Assembly (NCBI GenBank): GCA_958496175.1
Contig: OY292274.1
Location: forward strand, 7,130,001-7,194,000
Source of the DNA: Sisyra terminalis
Lineage: Eukaryota; Arthropoda; Insecta; Neuroptera; Sisyridae
Length of the DNA stretch: 64,000 nt
Reading direction: 5' to 3'
Shown in pieces: positions 58,981-64,000 of the stretch. Each line of letters begins with the position of its first letter. Position 1 is the first letter of the stretch. A program made the translations under genes and the position numbers. The notes under the pieces are model-generated. The model searched no databases, was not told the DNA's origin, and saw only the letters and a program-made list of their open reading frames with translations.

Positions 58981-60547
58981 TATGAACTACTTGAAGGCTA
59001 AAAATAAAAATATGAAGAGAATGATATCAATTTTTCTGATCAATACAAAATTGCGTTGTTATTAGATTCTCTTTAAAATGTTCGAGTCCAGTGTGGTAGT
59101 GCAAAATTTAGCAAAGGCTTCATTCAACAAACATACAAGTGACAAATAATGGGCGGCAGAGGTTCATGACAATCTGGGAGAATATTACATATCGTTATTG
59201 ATCCCATCCGCACGCTTTATCCTGTTTTACATCTCGCTCTTTCTTGCAAACTTGTCCATTGATCATTTAATGCTTTATGCATTTATATTCTGAATGTTAT
59301 CTTACATCTACTTTTCTTAGCTGCGAGTTTGTACTTGCACGTTGGTCATTGTTTTTGCGATAAATGGTTGGTCTCAATCAAGCACAACTGTTTTAGATCC
59401 AAGATATGGATACCAAAATATTTTATCAGATTAGAAGACGAAATCTGCAGCATTTTCATATTTTTGAAGCTTTGTTTTTTGGAGTGTTAACATTGAAAAA
59501 TGTGTCCTCATAAATCTATTGATTTGTTATTAAACTTTTATCTTCTACTATGCTAATCTAAATAAAATAACACAAAAATATGAAGCTGTAAGATAGCATG
59601 ATTTATGACTTCATTGTTCCAAATTTAAAACAAATATCCGATAATTGGGCAATTGAAGACTAGGGTGAAATCACCCCTGTTTAGAAACGCAACTTGATGA
59701 ATAATAAAAAAGCCTACGATCCATGTTTATTACGACTGATTTACAACTTGCGCAAGATATAATCGTGATTTTTTTTCACTTAAAGAAATTAAAATTTGAT
59801 TCGAAAAATTCTAAACTAATTTTCTACTAAATTAACTTTTCTGATATAAATTTCCAATTTTCTCGATCCACATATAAAATTTATAATGTCCCATTAGAAT
59901 GAATAATGCTCATACGAAACACAATCTCATGAGAGCTAAAAAATAAACAGTAAGGGCGAAGCGAATCGTTTTAATGATAGAGAAGACTTTCAATCTTAAG
60001 CAATAAGGGACCTTTTAGTGTAAGTTGGTCATCAATTACTTATGCCTTCATTTCCGCTCATATTTTATCTCAGTCTTCCTCTAGGTAACGCAAAAAAAAA
60101 GACCAACGGAAAGCTGTGAATGTATAACTTGGCTACAATGTTTTATAGATCGTAAAAGCTTGGCTTTTACATGTGCGAATAAAACAAATTTCTGATTTAC
60201 TCAATTCATTTATCATGTCTGATAAGCTACGTCCATATTGAGAGGTTTGAGATAAATGTTAAAAAATATCAAAGCTTTTAGGTAAAATAATTTTAAAGAA
60301 CAAAAAAATTTAGATGGGAGTGTTAAGGTTAAGCCTATACTTCCAATATAGTAGACAAAAAAAGCTTTTTTCTATTCCATTTCTAAAACTGTCGCCATTT
60401 ATCAAAAATATAAAATATTTACGTTTTTAAGTTAAAGTATAGCTAAATTTTATAAAAACTGACTTGAAAAAAAAATTCTTCAATTTTAATATTTTAATGA
60501 ATATTTCTCATCAACTTATCTTTTCAAATGTAATAAAATCGCTTCTA
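58981..60547. other. AT-rich non-coding stretch
   Basis: 59130-59360 is slightly GC-richer with no recognised feature. Confidence 0.4.
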
Positions 60548-60555
60548 TGGTTCAG

Positions 60556-61622
60556 TAGGAGGGTGTCCGTTATTTCTCAAATTGATTTTTTTACAGCGAT
60601 CGCCCCTTGAATTTTTAGTTTAAGACACAAAAAAAAAATTATCCAATACAATTAAGCTCTGAATTTCTTGATTAAACCGTGGCAGAATCATGTTACTTTT
60701 ACCATTTAAAGAACATGGGATTATTTGACTTTTCACTTTTATTTTTTTTTTCTCAGAAACAAATGAATGAAAAGATTTAAGATTAAATTATTCTGACGTA
60801 AAATTTAACGCTCTACAAAAAAGGTCTCTAATGAATTTTCGATTAAATCACTCCATTAAAAGTTATTCAACATTTAATTTGAATTGATTTGTATTTTGTA
60901 ATTTATTCAACACTTAATTTGTTGACTACAAGTTCTAAGAAATTTCTCATAGATGGCGTGAGGTGAAATGGTAAAAATTTGAATTTTAATTGAACTTTTG
61001 TTGATAGTCTCATTAATTAGTATGAAATTCATTTCGTAGGTTCAAAATATTGATTAAAGTTCGAAAATTCACCCTGGATAAATTGAATTTCCCGACTATA
61101 GCCAATTCGGATCTTATATCACCTGTTTTAATTGTCAATATATGATTTTTTTGTTTAATTTTCAATTCAAGCCTTAAAATTAACACAAATAATCACTGGC
61201 GCTCTAATGATAGTAATTTTTATCTTCTCTTTCAATGATTTTATAGTGAAGAAAAGAAAAAATGAGCAAAAACTTGAAAATATTGCAAGATTTATATTAG
61301 ACACAAGTTAAATGTTGAATAACTTTTAATGGAGTGATTTAATCGAAAATTCATAAGAGACCTTTTTTGTAGAGCGTTAAATTTTATGTCAGAATAATTT
61401 GACCTTAATTTTTTTCATTCATTTGTTTCTAAGAAAAATAATTAAAAGTAAAAAGTCAAACAATCCCATGTTATTTAAATGGTAAATGTAATATGATTCC
61501 GGCACAATTAAATCAAGAAATTAAGGCTTAATTGTATTAGACAATTTTTTTAATATCTTAAACTAAAAATTCAGGGGGCAATCGCTGTCAAAAATCAAAT
61601 TGGGAAATAACGGGCACCCTAG
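60556..61622. mobile_element. Palindromic hAT-like non-autonomous element, copy 3
   Basis: Left end TAGGAGGGTGTCCGTTATTT, right end CGGGCACCCTAG, with TGGTTCAG on both sides (60548-60555 and 61623-61630), an exact 8-bp duplication. Arms and core follow copy 1 in the same orientation, with small changes. Non-coding. Confidence 0.87.
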
Positions 61623-61630
61623 TGGTTCAG

Positions 61631-64000
61631 AATATATTTTTATATAACGCACGTTTGAAGCGAAAGAATTGTTGTTTTAATGGAACTCCTGTTTACTGAA
61701 TAATTTACGACAATAGCGGCAGTATTCTGATAGAATTTTTTTGCGTTTTATAACGGGTATGAGGAATTTATATTAGATAATTCTATGAAATTGTATGATT
61801 AAAATGTTTTAAATGAATTTAAATTTAATGAATATAATTGCATAGCAATTAAAAATCAATATTGGCGTTAAATATAAATCATATAATAATTTATACTTAT
61901 TTAATTTGAATTTGAAAATTGAAATTGTTAATATTAATAATGTTCTTTTTGGTTTTTACTTACAAATGTGTACCTCCAATATTTGAGTAAAATAATAAAA
62001 ATTTATAAATCCTTGCATCATCAATAACTTTTTGTTTATTTGATGAAACAATAACAAATATTAAATACTTGGATTTAATAAAATATGCCATTGTAATTCA
62101 AAAACATTGATTTATTAACAAAATACAAACATAATTTGGGTTCCTTTATGACTGTTTATGTCATTAAGAAAAACGATTCTTTAATGCATTCTTTCTGATT
62201 CAAAGATTTATGTAAAATTTAATTTAATTTAATTATTTTTGTAAAATTTGATTTTTCACTGTTCTATCATTATTTCACTGGATAAGTTATTTATCCTACC
62301 TAATATTATAAACGCGAAAATTTGAATGTATAGATATAGATATTGAATGTATAGAGAATGTATAGAATGTAAGGATGTTTGTTACTATTTTACACAAAAA
62401 CTATTCTATGGATTTTAATGAAACTTTACGTATCTCATTGAATGCTTTTGAGTTGGGAAATGTTACATTTGTTACATTAATTTAAACACATCATGTTACA
62501 TTTAATTATTGAAACATTTCATATCGGTCAACATGAATAACGTATAATGTATCAAAAGCGTCATGATTACTACTCTTTGAATTCCAATTTCCAACAAATA
62601 CTAATTTTTGAGTTCCAATAATTCTTTTATTGGTCGCTAGTAAAATTTACAGCTGCACAAAATCAATATTTATTTATTTGTTGCATTTATAATGAATATT
62701 TTTTTGATTTGCAGAAAATTCCTTGTTATGTAACGGAAAACGCCGGAAAACTCTTTGTTGGCAAACGGTAACAAAGCATTACTCAACCACAGAAAACTTT
62801 GGCTTTTGCTGGCAAAATAATAAGCTTGTTATGTAACATTCATATTCAATAGTTTCATAGCAAACAATTTAGTTATCATAGAGGTACCAGTCCATTGAAT
62901 ACCAGATTAGAACACTTTTTATAAATGTTGAAACTATCGAATGAAAAAAATATTGAGCTTATGTTCTGTAAAACTTTAAATGAAAAAATAAAAATAAAAT
63001 TAAAAAAAAACATTAATCATGTTGGAGACTTCCAAACCAGTGGTCATTTAATTTATTCATATTCAAGCACTAATTAAAAATTTTTCATCCTTTAACTATA
63101 TCTCAAATTCTTTATGATTTCCGCTTAGACAAATTTGCTTTTTTTTAATTTACATATTATTATATAATAAGTTTTAAATAATAAATTATTATTTGTCTTT
63201 GTACATATCCAATATTTATGATTTCAAGTTTTAACAGTTTTACAGTAATAGCAAAAAAATTCGCAATTCAACTAATTAACCAGTTATATTTTTTATAAAG
63301 GCTGATGAAGTTCATAATGAAACTAATAAAACGTCATGATTTTATTTTGGTGATTGATTTTATTGATTATTAAATGAAAGAATTACCACGAGAGTAATAT
63401 ATTTAATTCTCATTGGCTTGTTAATTCATGTGAAAAATGGGAATTTAAAAAATGGTTATAAAAACGTGGTTTAGAAAAAAAGATTAATTTAAATCGAGCT
63501 TTAGTAAGCAATATTTTTCAGTTAAATATCGTAACTTCAAATGAACATGAGTATCTCAAATGAAATGATATAAATTAAACCGATTTGTTAATATATTGAA
63601 ATTTGGTATGTATTAAAGCTTATAAATTATAATTGGCTCATGGATTTGTATATATTCCTGTGTATTTTCCTCACACTGCAAGAAATTCATTGGAATCTGT
63701 TTCAGTAATTAATTTGTGCTTTCACTAATGGATTTAATTTTTTTTTTAATTAAATAAAAAACCATTAAAAATTGTTACCTACTTGTTCCTACACATTTAA
63801 GTTTGAATGGTTCAAAATTATGGTGCAAATTTGAGAAACCAACTCATGAAAGCAGTCAAACGAAATTAGTTTCGTTTCTTGTGTACAAATTGGAGTTGTA
63901 ACGATTCAAATTAATGATGAAATGACTTAATAGGTTTGGATGTAATGAAAATTTAGTTCCAGCGAAATTCTGTAGTTTATCACGGTTTTTATCATTAGTT
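61631..64000. other. AT-rich non-coding stretch
   Basis: A short local repeat of (GA)ATGTATAG words lies near 62325-62365. CTGATGAAG...AAAACGTC near 63302-63335 is a degenerate look-alike of the hammerhead motif. Nothing else supported. Confidence 0.4.

Noticed and set aside
63302..63340. Sixth hammerhead-like motif (CTGATGAAG...AAAACGTC)
   Set aside because: Stem II is bulged, the GAA core is changed, and no stem I pairing is visible; at best a decayed copy.
1..64000. CRISPR arrays, bacterial operons or phage modules
   Set aside because: No regularly spaced direct repeats or ribosome-binding sites; introns, splice sites and transposon types are eukaryotic.

Overview
The window is strongly AT-rich eukaryotic DNA with almost no protein-coding content. 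It looks like an arthropod, most likely insect, genome. Three signs point that way: a phase 1-1 immunoglobulin exon closely resembling the insect Sidestep family, an arthropod-style TATA plus TCAGTT initiator promoter with heat-shock elements, and a mix of transposons usual for large insect genomes (Penelope-like, Jockey-like, hAT, pogo-like and many foldback elements). I cannot name the species. A beetle or hemipteran would fit, but that is a guess.

Layout. 1-6.3 kb: repeat fragments, including a Penelope-type hammerhead motif at 2.2 kb. 6.4-6.7 kb: an orphan heat-shock-type promoter and leader with no Hsp reading frame after it. 7.4-11.3 kb: a diverged repeat copy and two large inverted-repeat (foldback) elements, the second ending in hammerhead motifs on both arms. 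11.5-12.1 kb: a 5'-truncated Jockey-like insertion with a 14-bp target-site duplication (TSD). 14.3-16.6 kb: a truncated Penelope-like element with a GIY-YIG endonuclease frame. 16.8-17.8 kb: an internally deleted pogo-like element with a TA duplication. 20.2-23.0 kb: a long copy of the main interspersed family, which contains a tRNA-like Pol III box pair. 24.8-27.3 kb: a palindromic hAT-like element, a near-perfect hairpin and an RT fragment. 29.8-31.1 kb: a small gene encoding a SAP-like helix plus a SWIM zinc finger, enclosed by about 105-bp terminal inverted repeats (TIRs). 32.4-34.2 kb: small foldback and pogo-like relics. 38.8-41.6 kb: a Penelope 3' end and a long palindrome.

43.2-43.5 kb (minus strand) is the only exon of a conserved host gene that I recognise. 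It is probably one Ig-domain exon of a Sidestep-like axon-guidance receptor, so much of the surrounding DNA is probably intron of that gene. Downstream are a decayed hAT transposon with an 8-bp TSD and a nested repeat (43.7-47.0 kb), two more palindromic hAT-like copies (48.3 and 60.6 kb), a 5'-truncated Jockey-like insertion with an 11-bp TSD (51.4-53.0 kb), a 2.4-kb copy of the interspersed family (53.1-55.5 kb) and another foldback element (57.6-59.0 kb).

The items most worth a second look are the TIR-bounded SAP/SWIM gene, the five hammerhead-like motifs sharing a palindromic stem III, the orphan heat-shock promoter and the unusually high density of long palindromes. All identities are judgements by eye; no alignment or database search was run.
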